A stretch of DNA of 64,000 nucleotides, taken from NCBI RefSeq assembly GCF_014646275.1, contig NZ_BMND01000013.1, forward strand, positions 1 through 64,000. Direction: 5' to 3'. Below are positions 34,165-42,129 of this stretch, one piece after another. The first letter of the stretch is position 1, and each line of letters starts with the position of its first letter. This DNA comes from Streptomyces kronopolitis (GTDB taxonomy: Bacteria > Actinomycetota > Actinomycetes > Streptomycetales > Streptomycetaceae). A model generated the notes under the pieces. That model did no database searches, was not told the origin of the DNA, and saw only the letters and a program-made list of their open reading frames with translations. Both the position numbers and the translations under genes were made by a program.

Positions 34165-35151
34165 GTGCCGGTGAACCTCCACTTCGGTGCCGACGACTTC
34201 CTGCGCGTCCGGTTCGCCGTCTCCCCGCTGTGCGAGACCCATGAGGCGGTACGCACCCTGCGCCGCACCGACCGGCACGGCTACCACGTCCCGTGGCTGC
34301 GCCGGATGCGCCGGGCGCTGGACGGCCTGGACCTGTCCCCGCTGTGGCTCTTCATGCCGTCCTCGCCCCCCGGCTACACCCCCGACTTCCTGGGCCGTCC
34401 ACCGGAGTCCCCGATGGCGGGCTTCGACGAGGAGCTGGCCCGGCTGCGGGCCACCGACCCGGCCCTGGCCCGCGCCGAGATGGCCAAGTCGCTGGCGGGC
34501 CGGCCGGAGGCCGCGGCCTCGGCGCGCGGCCGGGCGGCGCTGGCGGACCCGGCGCGGGCGGTCGATGAGCTGGCCGATGCCACCGAACGGGCCTGGCGGG
34601 CGCTGCTCGCCCCGGACTGGCCGCGGCTGCGGGCGCTGCTGGAGGCCGAGATCGCCTACCGGTCACAGCAGTTGGCGGGCGGCGGGCTGCGGCTGCTGTT
34701 CGCCGATCTGCACCCGCGGCTGTCCTGGTCGGACGGCACCCTCACCGTCCGCACCCGTGCCGACTTCGTCCAGATGCAGGACCTGGACGGGCGCGGGGTG
34801 CTGCTGCTGCCCAGTGTCTTCGTCTGGCCGGATGTGGTCAGCGGGTTCGACCCGCCGTGGCAGCCCACCGTGATCTACCCGGCGCGCGGCATCGGCGGGC
34901 TGTGGACCGAGCCGGCGGCCGGCCCGGCGCTGGCCCGGCTGCTGGGGGCGAACCGCGCCGCCGTACTGGCCGCCCTGGACGCCCCCTCGACCACGACGGA
35001 GCTGGCCCACCGCCTCGGCCTGGCGCCGTCGTCCGTCTCGGCGCAGCTGTCCGTCCTGCGCGACGCCGGGCTGCTGACCTCGCGCCGGGACGGGCGCCGG
35101 GTGCGCTACGCCCGCACGCCGCTGGGGATCGCGCTGGCGGCGGGCGGCTGA
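34165..35151 (+). CDS. ArsR-family winged-helix regulator with DUF5937-like N-terminus
   Basis: 328 aa. The N-terminal 240 residues (VNLHFGADDFLRVRFAVSPLCET...) match the DUF5937 type found in streptomycete regulators; the C-terminal winged helix (about 265-325) has TTTELAHRLGLAPSSVSAQLSVLRDAGLLTSRRDGRRV, an ArsR-like DNA-binding domain. So the order is sensor first, DNA-binding last. GTG start preceded by AAGGGAG. Divergent from the MFS transporter, its likely target. No ArsR metal-site Cys motif is seen. Confidence 0.87.
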   Translation: MPVNLHFGADDFLRVRFAVSPLCETHEAVRTLRRTDRHGYHVPWLRRMRRALDGLDLSPLWLFMPSSPPGYTPDFLGRPPESPMAGFDEELARLRATDPALARAEMAKSLAGRPEAAASARGRAALADPARAVDELADATERAWRALLAPDWPRLRALLEAEIAYRSQQLAGGGLRLLFADLHPRLSWSDGTLTVRTRADFVQMQDLDGRGVLLLPSVFVWPDVVSGFDPPWQPTVIYPARGIGGLWTEPAAGPALARLLGANRAAVLAALDAPSTTTELAHRLGLAPSSVSAQLSVLRDAGLLTSRRDGRRVRYARTPLGIALAAGG

Positions 35152-35161
35152 GGCGTGCGGG

Positions 35162-35467
35162 TCAGGAGGCGCCGCCGTCGGCGAGGTAGCGCTCGACGGT
35201 CGCCACCTTGGACGTCAGTCCGTCGGTGACCCCGGGCCGGATGTCGGCCTTGAGCACCAGCGAGACCCGTCCGGAGCGGGCCTCGACGGCCGCGACCGCG
35301 CGCTTGACGACGTCCATGACCTCGTCCCATTCGCCCTCCAGGGAGGTGAACATCGCGTCCGTACGGTGCGGCAGACCCGACTCGCGGACGACCCGGACCG
35401 CGTCGGCGACGTACTCGCCGACGTCCTCGCCGACGCCCAGCGGGCTCACGGAGAAGGCGACGATCAT
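35162..35467 (-). CDS. MTH1187/UPF0045 thiamine-binding-like protein
   Basis: 101 aa, ferredoxin-like fold by family: MIVAFSVSPLGVGEDVGEYVADAV and LPHRTDAMFTSLEGEWDEVMDVV are the typical conserved stretches. Members bind thiamine or related small molecules as tetramers; the physiological role is uncertain. It overlaps the upstream DUF3817 gene by ATGA, so the two are coupled. Confidence 0.88.
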   Translation of the reverse strand: MIVAFSVSPLGVGEDVGEYVADAVRVVRESGLPHRTDAMFTSLEGEWDEVMDVVKRAVAAVEARSGRVSLVLKADIRPGVTDGLTSKVATVERYLADGGAS

Positions 35468-35814
35468 GTGTTCAGCACGCCTTCCTTGCGGGCGCGGGCG
35501 GCGATCACGCCGGCCTCCTCCTCGCGCTTGAGGACCCGGTCCCCGTAGAGGCCGCCGAACGGCACGATCGCCAGCAGGAAGAAGAAGGCGACGCGCTTGA
35601 CGGGCCACTTGGTGCGGTTCCACACGTCCAGCAGCAGCACCACGTAGGTGATGAACAGCAGTCCGTGGATCATGCCGAGCGGCATCACCAGGGAGTCGTA
35701 GTCGAAGGCCAGGCGGAAGCCGGTGCCGAAGATCAGCAGCGCCGGGAAGGAGATGGCCTCCGGGACGGAGGCCAGGCGCAGTCGGTGCAGGGCGGCAGCG
35801 GTCTTGATGTCCAC
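35464..35814 (-). CDS. DUF3817 small membrane protein (copy B)
   Basis: 116 aa with three hydrophobic segments and the conserved MIHGLLFITYVVLLLDVWN centre; paralogous to 31708-32040. GTG 35814 is taken because GAGG stands 6 nt upstream and the preceding frame is not membrane-like. It is translationally coupled to the thiamine-binding-like protein. Confidence 0.85.
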   Translation of the reverse strand: MDIKTAAALHRLRLASVPEAISFPALLIFGTGFRLAFDYDSLVMPLGMIHGLLFITYVVLLLDVWNRTKWPVKRVAFFFLLAIVPFGGLYGDRVLKREEEAGVIAARARKEGVLNT

Positions 35815-36049
35815 GGGAACCTCGTTCGGGTGGCGGTCGGCGGAACGCCGTCTTCTGGGGGTGATCGGGCGACGGGCGGGCTTGTGCAAGAGTTCACAAA
35901 CTTCGGCCCCATTGTTACAGCCGCTCCGGCGATCACCGCGCCGGGGTGCGGTGACCTTCGGCACCCCGACGTGCTCCGCCCGGAGATCAGGGCGAAGTCA
36001 GGGCCACGGGCCCTGCCGCACGCGGCCGGGGCCGACTACGGTCTGACCC

Positions 36050-36688
36050 GTGGCTCAGTTTCGGCTCCAGGGGAGCAAGGTGCTCGCCGTCGACATGACG
36101 GGCGACGCCGTCAAGGCGAAAAACGGTGTGATGGTCGCGTACGACGGCCAGATGTCGTTCAAGAAGATGACCGGCGGCGGCGAGGGCCTGCGCGGCATGG
36201 TCACCCGGCGGCTCACGGGGGAGCAGATGGAGGTGATGGAGGTGAAGGGCCACGGCACCTGCTATTTCGCCGACCGCGCCAGCGAGATCAACCTCGTCCG
36301 GCTGCAGGGCGAGAAGCTGTACGTCGAGGCCGGCAATCTGCTGTGCACCGACGCCGCGCTGCGCACGGGTACGACCTTCACCGGCCTGCGCGGCGCCTCC
36401 CAGGGGAACGGCCTGTTCACCACCACCGTCGAGGGCAGCGGCCAGGCGGCGATCATCTCCGACGGCCCCGCGGTGGTACTGCGGGTCACCAAGCAGTCCC
36501 CGCTCCAGGTCGACCCGGGCGCCTATGTCGCCCACACCGGCGAGCTGCGGCAGCACTTCCAGTCCGGGGTCAATTTCCGCACCTTCCTCGGGGAGGGATC
36601 CGGCGAGGCCTTCCAGATCCGCTTCGAGGGCGAGGGCCTGGTCTACGTCCAGCCCAGCGAGCGCAACACCCTGGGCGGTGAGGTCTGA
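36050..36688 (+). CDS. AIM24 family protein 1
   Basis: 212 aa, beta-rich AIM24/TraT-like protein with the repeated features L-x-x-E-G-x-G, LYVEAGNLLC and GLFTTTVEGSGQAAI. GTG 36050 has TACGGT 7 nt upstream and no ribosome site, so a leaderless start is likely. First of three adjacent, overlapping paralogues. The bacterial function is not established. Confidence 0.88.
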   Translation: MAQFRLQGSKVLAVDMTGDAVKAKNGVMVAYDGQMSFKKMTGGGEGLRGMVTRRLTGEQMEVMEVKGHGTCYFADRASEINLVRLQGEKLYVEAGNLLCTDAALRTGTTFTGLRGASQGNGLFTTTVEGSGQAAIISDGPAVVLRVTKQSPLQVDPGAYVAHTGELRQHFQSGVNFRTFLGEGSGEAFQIRFEGEGLVYVQPSERNTLGGEV

Positions 36689-37338
36689 TGCCGTTCACGG
36701 CGCTCAACTCCCGCATGGTGGAGGCCCGGATCGGTCCGGGCCAGCGGCTGTACAGCCAGCGCGGCGCGATGCTCGCCTACCGCGGCGAGGTCGCCTTCAC
36801 CCCCGACATCCAGGGCGGCCGCGGCGGCGTCGGCTCGATGATCGGCCGCCGCATCGCCGGCGAGGCCACGCCCCTGATGACCGTGGAGGGCACGGGGACC
36901 GTCATGTTCGGCCACGGCGGCCATCACGTCCATGCCGTCGACCTGACCGGCGAGACGCTCTACGTCGAGGCCGACCGGCTGCTGGCCTTCGACGGCTCCC
37001 TCCAGCAGGGCACGATGTTCATGGGCTCGCAGGGCGGGGTGATGGGCATGGTGCGCGGCCAGGTCACCGGCCAGGGCCTGTTCACCACGACCCTCAAGGG
37101 CGTCGGCTCGGTGGCGGTGATGGCGCACGGCGGCGTCATCGAGCTGCCGATCGGCCCGCAGCGCCCGGTCCATGTCGACCCGCAGGCCTATGTCGCCCAC
37201 CGCGGCGAGGTGCGCAACAAACTGTCCACGGCGCTCGGCTGGCGCGACATGGTCGGCCGCGGCTCGGGCGAGGCCTTCCAGCTGGAGCTGTCGGGCCAGG
37301 GCACCGTCTACGTCCAGGCGTCGGAGGAAAAGCTGTGA
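36688..37338 (+). CDS. AIM24 family protein 2
   Basis: 216 aa, paralogue of its neighbours, sharing TLYVEADRLLAFD, GLFTTTLKGVGSVAV and GSGEAFQLELSGQGTVYVQ near the C-terminus. Its ATG overlaps the previous stop (TGATG), and its own stop overlaps the next start (GTGA), so all three are made from one message. Confidence 0.88.
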   Translation: MPFTALNSRMVEARIGPGQRLYSQRGAMLAYRGEVAFTPDIQGGRGGVGSMIGRRIAGEATPLMTVEGTGTVMFGHGGHHVHAVDLTGETLYVEADRLLAFDGSLQQGTMFMGSQGGVMGMVRGQVTGQGLFTTTLKGVGSVAVMAHGGVIELPIGPQRPVHVDPQAYVAHRGEVRNKLSTALGWRDMVGRGSGEAFQLELSGQGTVYVQASEEKL

Positions 37339-38108
37339 CCGGTCCCGTCATCCATGACGTCTCCTCGCTGCCCGTCGACGACAACGTCAACGCCTACACC
37401 TTCAGCGTCGACCTGAACGGCCAGTGGTTCCTGCAGAAGGGGAAGATGATCGCCTACTACGGGCAGATCGACTTCCACGGCATAGGGCACGGCCGGCTGG
37501 ACCGCCTGATCGCCGGCAGTTTCCATTCGCCACTGCACGCCGCGGACTGGGTCGTCGCCGAGGGCCGCGGAAAAATGCTGCTGGCGGACCGTGCGTTCGA
37601 TGTGAATTCCTTCGATCTGGAGGACGGCAACCTGACGATTCGCTCGGGCAACCTGCTCGCATTTCAGCCATCTCTGTCGCTGAAGCAGTCCATCATCCCG
37701 GGCTTCCTCACCCTCATCGGCACGGGCAAGTTCGTGGCCGCGTCCAACGGCCCGGTGGTCTTCATGGAGCCGCCGATCCGGGTGGACCCGCAGGCGCTGG
37801 TCGGCTGGGCGGACTGCCCGTCCCCCTGCCATCACTACGACCACCAGTACCTGCGGGGATTCCTCGGCGGGCTGCGGGCCCACACGGGGATCGGCGGGGT
37901 GTCCGGCGAGGAGCACCAATTCGAGTTCGTCGGCGCGGGCACGGTGCTGCTGCAGTCCACGGAACAGCTGATGCCGGAGCTGGCGACCGGCGCGGTACCC
38001 ACCGAAGCGGGCGTTCCGGGCGGGGGCGGACACGTCCCGCAAAGTGGCTCACAACTGCCCCAGTTGCCCGGCAACCTCGGGAGCCTCCAGCGCCGCTTCG
38101 GGCTGTGA
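37335..38108 (+). CDS. AIM24 family protein 3
   Basis: 257 aa, the most divergent of the three. It retains the AIM24 core (LTIRSGNLLAFQPSL, GFLTLIGTGKFVAASNGPV) but adds a C-terminal extension with CPSPCHHYDH and a Gly/Pro/Gln-rich tail. The Cys-x-x-x-Cys-His-His group could bind metal. GTG start by GTGA overlap. The trio may form a hetero-oligomeric shell; this is inference. Confidence 0.85.
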   Translation: MTGPVIHDVSSLPVDDNVNAYTFSVDLNGQWFLQKGKMIAYYGQIDFHGIGHGRLDRLIAGSFHSPLHAADWVVAEGRGKMLLADRAFDVNSFDLEDGNLTIRSGNLLAFQPSLSLKQSIIPGFLTLIGTGKFVAASNGPVVFMEPPIRVDPQALVGWADCPSPCHHYDHQYLRGFLGGLRAHTGIGGVSGEEHQFEFVGAGTVLLQSTEQLMPELATGAVPTEAGVPGGGGHVPQSGSQLPQLPGNLGSLQRRFGL

Positions 38109-38225
38109 GCGGTAGTCTGCGGACGGTGACCTCGAACGTCTGACCAACATCCGGCCCCCGCCGGCCGACGTCACCACCCCCACCCATTTAATTCAGTATT
38201 CAACATTTACGGGTAGAATTCCTCC

Positions 38226-38702
38226 ATGACGACCGACAGCGACACCCCCTGGCTGACCGACCAGGAGCAGCGTGCCTGGCGCACTCATCTGGACGTCAGC
38301 AGACTGCTGATGCACCAACTCGAGCGCGACCTGCAGCCGTTCGGCCTGACGAACAACGACTACGAGATCCTGGTCAACCTCTCCGAGGCCGAGGACCACC
38401 GGCTCCGGATGAGCGATCTGGCCACCAGCACCCTGCAGTCCAAGAGCCGCCTCTCGCACCAGATCACCCGGATGGAGAACGCCGGGCTGGTGCGGCGCGA
38501 GAGCTGCGAGTCGGACCGCCGCGGCCTGTACGCCGTGCTCACCGAGGAGGGCTGGGACACCATGCGCCGGGTGGCCCCGCACCACGTCGCCTCGGTCCGC
38601 AAGCACTTCATCGACCTGTTCCCGGCCGAGGACCTCCAGGCGTTCCGCGCCTCCCTCACCCCCGTGGCCGAGCACCTCCGCAAGGAACGCGGCGGTCTCT
38701 GA
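38226..38702 (+). CDS. MarR family transcriptional regulator
   Basis: 158 aa: LEDHRLRMSDLATSTLQSKSRLSHQI-type winged helix (about 60-85), wing ESCESDRRGLYAV. TAGAAT ends 6 nt before the ATG, and the upstream 40 bases are AT-rich (TTTAATTCAGTATTCAAC), so the promoter is probably right there and the message leaderless. Cys in the wing (SCESDRR) might allow redox sensing, as in some MarR proteins; untested. Confidence 0.9.
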   Translation: MTTDSDTPWLTDQEQRAWRTHLDVSRLLMHQLERDLQPFGLTNNDYEILVNLSEAEDHRLRMSDLATSTLQSKSRLSHQITRMENAGLVRRESCESDRRGLYAVLTEEGWDTMRRVAPHHVASVRKHFIDLFPAEDLQAFRASLTPVAEHLRKERGGL

Positions 38703-38753
38703 CCGGCCCGCCTCGGCCCCCGCGCGGGCCGGGGCCCGGCCGGCCGGGCGGCC

Positions 38754-40193
38754 TCAGCCGGCCGCCGGCAGCCGCAGCTCGAACACCGACCCGGTGCGCA
38801 CGGCCAGCGAGCCGCCGTGCCGCACCGCGACGTCCCGCGCGATGGCCAGCCCCAGCCCCGCGCCGCCGTCGTCGTCGTCGTCGCGGGCCCGGGCGTCGTC
38901 GAGCCGGACGAACCGCTCGAAGATCCGCTCCCGCTCGTCCGGCGGCACCCCGGGCCCGTCGTCCTCGACCCGCAGCGCCAGCCACTCCCCCTCGCGCACC
39001 ACGGACACCCGCACCCACTCGGCCGCATGCCGCTGCGCGTTGTCCAGCAGATTCCCCAGCACCCGCGCCAACTGGCCGCGCGACCCCGCCACTTCCCCGC
39101 CCGCCAGCTCCGCGATCCGCACCGGCACCCGGTCCGTGAGCCGCTGCGAGGTCTCCTCGCGCACCATCGCCGCCAGATCGACCCGGGCATCCGACGGCCG
39201 CTCCCCCGCGTCCAGCCGGGCCAGCAGCAGCAGATCCGCCGCCAGCCGCTGCAACCGCACGGTGTCCGCCACCGCACCCGGCATGTCCAGCAGCTCCGGG
39301 TGCGCCACCGCCACCTCCAGCTGGGTGCGCAGACTCGCGATCGGGCTGCGCAGCTCGTGCGAGGCGTCGGCGACGAACCGCCGCTGGCGCTCCACGGACA
39401 GCTCCAGCGCCGCCAGCGTCTCGTTCGTCGTCCGCGCCAGCCGGCCGACCTCGTCCTGCGACGACGGCACCGGCACCCGCCGGCTCAGATCCGTGCTCGC
39501 CGTGATCGCGGCCATCTCCCCGCGGATCCCCTCCACCGGCCGCAGCGCCCGCCGGGTCACCAGCCAGGTCACCCCCGCCACCACCACGAGCAGCAGCGGC
39601 AGCCCGATCAGCATGGCGTCGCGCACCGAGGCGACCGCGTCCTCCTCCGGCGCCAGCGCCGACCCGGCCACCACCGTCACCGACGTACCGCGGCTGTCCT
39701 TGGCCTCGACGGACGCGAACCGGTAGTCGGCCACCTTCCCCCCGACATCGGCGCTCCCGCTCCGGAGGACGGCATGGTCATCGATCTCCCCGGGCCCGAG
39801 CCGGCGCCCGCTGTCGCCGTCGTCGTCCCCGTCGTCGTCCCCGTCGTCGGAACCGTCCTTCGAGGAGCCTTCCGCCGCCTTCCCCTTCCCGACGCGCTTG
39901 CCGTCCACGGCGCGCACGTCCTCACCGACGGCCAGCACCCGCCCGCCGTCACCGGTGACCACCACCGGCCGGTCCTCGCCGTCCGGCAGGTCCAGCTGGT
40001 CGAACGCCGTCCCCGTCGCGATCTGGCCGGCCACGTTCCGCGCCTGGACCTCGGCCTGGAGCCCCGCCTGGCTCTGCAGGTGGCTGCGCAGCACCAGCAG
40101 CACCGCCACCCCCGTGGCGATCAGCGCCAGCGCCACCACCACGGTGGCGCCCACCGCCGCCTTGGCCCGTACGGAGCCCAGCGCCCTACGCAT
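38754..40193 (-). CDS. Sensor histidine kinase with acidic external loop
   Basis: 479 aa. TM1 at about 13-36, extracytoplasmic domain (about 37-175) containing a repeated Asp/Gly run (residues 113-128, DGSDDGDDDGDDDGD), TM2 at about 188-212, HAMP, phospho-acceptor His in VADASHELRSPIASL, N box and G boxes DDGPGV, GAGLGLAIA. Its ATG overlaps the regulator stop by 8 bases. The acidic run on the outside suggests cation (Ca2+/Mg2+) or cationic peptide sensing. Possibly the S. coelicolor RapA2-type kinase by position; unsure. Confidence 0.9.
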   Translation of the reverse strand: MRRALGSVRAKAAVGATVVVALALIATGVAVLLVLRSHLQSQAGLQAEVQARNVAGQIATGTAFDQLDLPDGEDRPVVVTGDGGRVLAVGEDVRAVDGKRVGKGKAAEGSSKDGSDDGDDDGDDDGDSGRRLGPGEIDDHAVLRSGSADVGGKVADYRFASVEAKDSRGTSVTVVAGSALAPEEDAVASVRDAMLIGLPLLLVVVAGVTWLVTRRALRPVEGIRGEMAAITASTDLSRRVPVPSSQDEVGRLARTTNETLAALELSVERQRRFVADASHELRSPIASLRTQLEVAVAHPELLDMPGAVADTVRLQRLAADLLLLARLDAGERPSDARVDLAAMVREETSQRLTDRVPVRIAELAGGEVAGSRGQLARVLGNLLDNAQRHAAEWVRVSVVREGEWLALRVEDDGPGVPPDERERIFERFVRLDDARARDDDDDGGAGLGLAIARDVAVRHGGSLAVRTGSVFELRLPAAG

Positions 40194-40899
40194 CGGCCAC
40201 CAGCCGGTATCCGGCGCCGCGCACCGTCAGGATGAGGCCCGCGCCGAGCTTGCGCCGCAGCGCACTCACATACACCTCGATGATGTTGACATCGCCTTCG
40301 TAGGCGAAGTCCCAGACATGCTCCAGGATCTCCGCCTTGGAGACCACCTCGCCGGCCCGCAGCGCCAGCTGCTCCAGCACGGCGAACTCCTTCGCGGTCA
40401 GCTCCACCTCGGCGCCGTCCCGCTCGACCCGCCGGGCCCCCTGGTCCACGGCCAGCGACCCCACCCGCAGCACCGGTTCGGCGTCCCGGCCGCGCCGGCG
40501 CAGCAGCGCCTTCACCCGCGCCACCAGCACCACGTACGAGAACGGCTTGGTCAAATAGTCGTCGGCGCCGGTGTCCAGCCCCTCGGCCTCGTCGTACTCG
40601 CCGTCCTTGGCGGTCAGCATCAGCACCGGCATCTCGTGGCCGGCCGCCCGCAGCGCCCCGCACACCCGGTAGCCGTTCATCCCCGGCAGCATGATGTCGA
40701 GCACGACCAGGTCATAGCCGCCCTCACCGGCCTGCCGCAGCCCCTCCAGGCCGTCGTGCACCACGTCGACCGCGTACCCCTCGGCCATCAGGCCCTTCGC
40801 CAGTGACAGCGCCAGCCGCTTCTCGTCCTCGACGATCAGGAGCCGGAAGGGGCGGCGCGCGGCGCCGGGTACGGGGTGACGGGACACGTGCGGGTGCAT
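40186..40899 (-). CDS. OmpR-family response regulator
   Basis: 237 aa. Receiver with LLIVEDE, Asp68 in LVVLDIMLPGMNG, and LTKPF; winged helix (about 145-233) with LTAKEFAVLEQLALRAGEVVSKAEILEHVWD and VYVSALRRKLG. Upstream in the divergent gap lie four TTCAG-type direct repeats. Probably controls the divergent PepSY gene and itself. Confidence 0.92.
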   Translation of the reverse strand: MHPHVSRHPVPGAARRPFRLLIVEDEKRLALSLAKGLMAEGYAVDVVHDGLEGLRQAGEGGYDLVVLDIMLPGMNGYRVCGALRAAGHEMPVLMLTAKDGEYDEAEGLDTGADDYLTKPFSYVVLVARVKALLRRRGRDAEPVLRVGSLAVDQGARRVERDGAEVELTAKEFAVLEQLALRAGEVVSKAEILEHVWDFAYEGDVNIIEVYVSALRRKLGAGLILTVRGAGYRLVADA

Positions 40900-40921
40900 G
40901 CGCCCAGCCTGCCATCCGGAA

Positions 40922-40970
40922 CCTGAAGACCCCTTCAGGCTGCTTCAGCTCCCCTTCAGCTCCGCTCAGC
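40922..40970. promoter_or_regulatory. TTCAG direct repeats, period 10-11 bp
   Basis: TTCAG starts at 40934, 40944 and 40955, with CTCAG at 40965; an inverted copy (CCTGAAG) begins at 40922. Helical-phase direct repeats between a response regulator and its divergent PepSY neighbour are a strong candidate binding array. Confidence 0.6.
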
Positions 40971-41008
40971 CAGTGTGTGGGCACAGCCGATCGCAAGGGA
41001 GAAACCTC

Positions 41009-41662
41009 ATGAAGCGCCACCTCGTCATCGCCACCGCCGCCGCGGCCGCCCTCCTCGCGGGCGGCACGGTGACCGCCGTCGCGGCCGGCAGCGACAGCGG
41101 CTCCGCGCCGCAGCAGACCGCCCGCCAGACCGGAGCGACCGGCCAGGACACCGCCCAGGTGCAGAACGGCGCCACCGACGACGACGCCCGCGAGGCGAAG
41201 ACCGCCAAGGTGACCGCCCCGGACGCCGCGGCCGCCGCCCTCAAGGCCGTCCCCGGCACCGTGACCGCCCTCGACCTGGACAACGACCGCTCCGGCCTGG
41301 TCTGGGAGGCCGACGTGCTGGGCAAGGACGGCAAGCAGCACGAGGTCACCCTCGACGCCGGCTCCGCACGGGTGCTGAACCAGCACATCGACCGCGACGA
41401 CGAGGACGACAGCCAGGAGCGCACCGCCCTCAAGAACGCCCTCAAGGACACCCGCACGGACGCCTCCGAGGCCGCCCGCACCGCCGCCTCGCACGGCACG
41501 GTGACCTCCGTCGACCTGGACGACGACCACGGGACGAAGCCCGTCTGGGAGGTCGAGACCACCGACAAGAACGGCAAGGAGCAGACCCTGCTGGTCAACC
41601 CCCAGTCGGGCAACCTCACCCCCGCCCCCGCGGACGACAACGACGACGACACCGACGACTGA
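41009..41662 (+). CDS. Secreted PepSY-domain protein, two repeats
   Basis: 217 aa. Signal peptide MKRHLVIATAAAAALLAGGTVTAVAA (cleavage near 26), then two PepSY-like modules: ALKAVPGTVTALDLDNDRSGLVWEADV and AASHGTVTSVDLDDDHGTKPVWEVE, each with W-E-V/A. Acidic runs DRDDEDDS and DDNDDDTDD at the end. AAGGGAG 7 nt before the ATG. Divergent from the two-component system; likely an envelope effector or modulator of the acidic-loop kinase. Confidence 0.9.
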   Translation: MKRHLVIATAAAAALLAGGTVTAVAAGSDSGSAPQQTARQTGATGQDTAQVQNGATDDDAREAKTAKVTAPDAAAAALKAVPGTVTALDLDNDRSGLVWEADVLGKDGKQHEVTLDAGSARVLNQHIDRDDEDDSQERTALKNALKDTRTDASEAARTAASHGTVTSVDLDDDHGTKPVWEVETTDKNGKEQTLLVNPQSGNLTPAPADDNDDDTDD

Positions 41663-41677
41663 CCCCTCCCCCACCCC

Positions 41678-41714
41678 AGTGCCCGCCGCCCGCCCCCAGC
41701 GGACGGCGGGCACT
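41678..41714 (+). terminator. Terminator after PepSY gene
   Basis: AGTGCCCGCCG/CGGCGGGCACT, 11-bp perfect arms, 15-base loop, 15 bases after the stop. Confidence 0.75.
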
Positions 41715-41778
41715 GCCGTGCACACCAGCCAAAGACGCCGCACCGAAGACAACCCGCAGCCAGGAACGAACACCGGCC

Positions 41779-41976
41779 GGGCACGATCACTGGCCGGAGG
41801 GCGCAGCACCAAGGACGGCGGGCAGCCGGGCACGATCACCGGCCGAAGGGCGAGGCACCAAGGACGGCGTGCAGCCGGGTACGAACGCCGGGTCGGAGGG
41901 GACGTACCGGGGGCCGCCCGCAGGACCCGGAGCGAACATCGGGGCGCCAACACCGCGTACCAGCTGCGCCCGCGCC
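41779..41976. repeat. Tandem repeat, 49-bp period, non-coding
   Basis: Units start at 41779, 41828, 41877 and about 41928. The first two are nearly identical (GGGCACGATCACYGGCCGRA..., ...CACCAAGGACGGCG), the third and fourth decayed. A period of 49 is not a multiple of three, and no reading frame with streptomycete codon use crosses it, so it is a minisatellite-like intergenic repeat. The surrounding gap 41663-42129 has no other gene that I can support. Confidence 0.75.
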
Positions 41977-42129
41977 GAGGACGGCCCCCGGTGCGGCCCC
42001 TCCGACCCCCACGGCACCACACCCCCGCAAAGCGCCACCCCCACCCGGCGCACCGAACACACCGGCCCCAAGAGCCCGCAAGCCTCACCGGCCGAAGCCC
42101 CAAAGCCCCCGCGGACCAACCCCCCGGCC

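Noticed and set aside
38181..38219. AT-rich near-palindrome TTAATTCAGTATTCAA as a MarR operator
   Set aside because: The two halves do not match well enough; I can support only a promoter-like region.
38703..38753. GGCCCC/GGGGCC hairpin between MarR and kinase genes
   Set aside because: The stretch is almost pure G and C, so many pairings are possible by chance.
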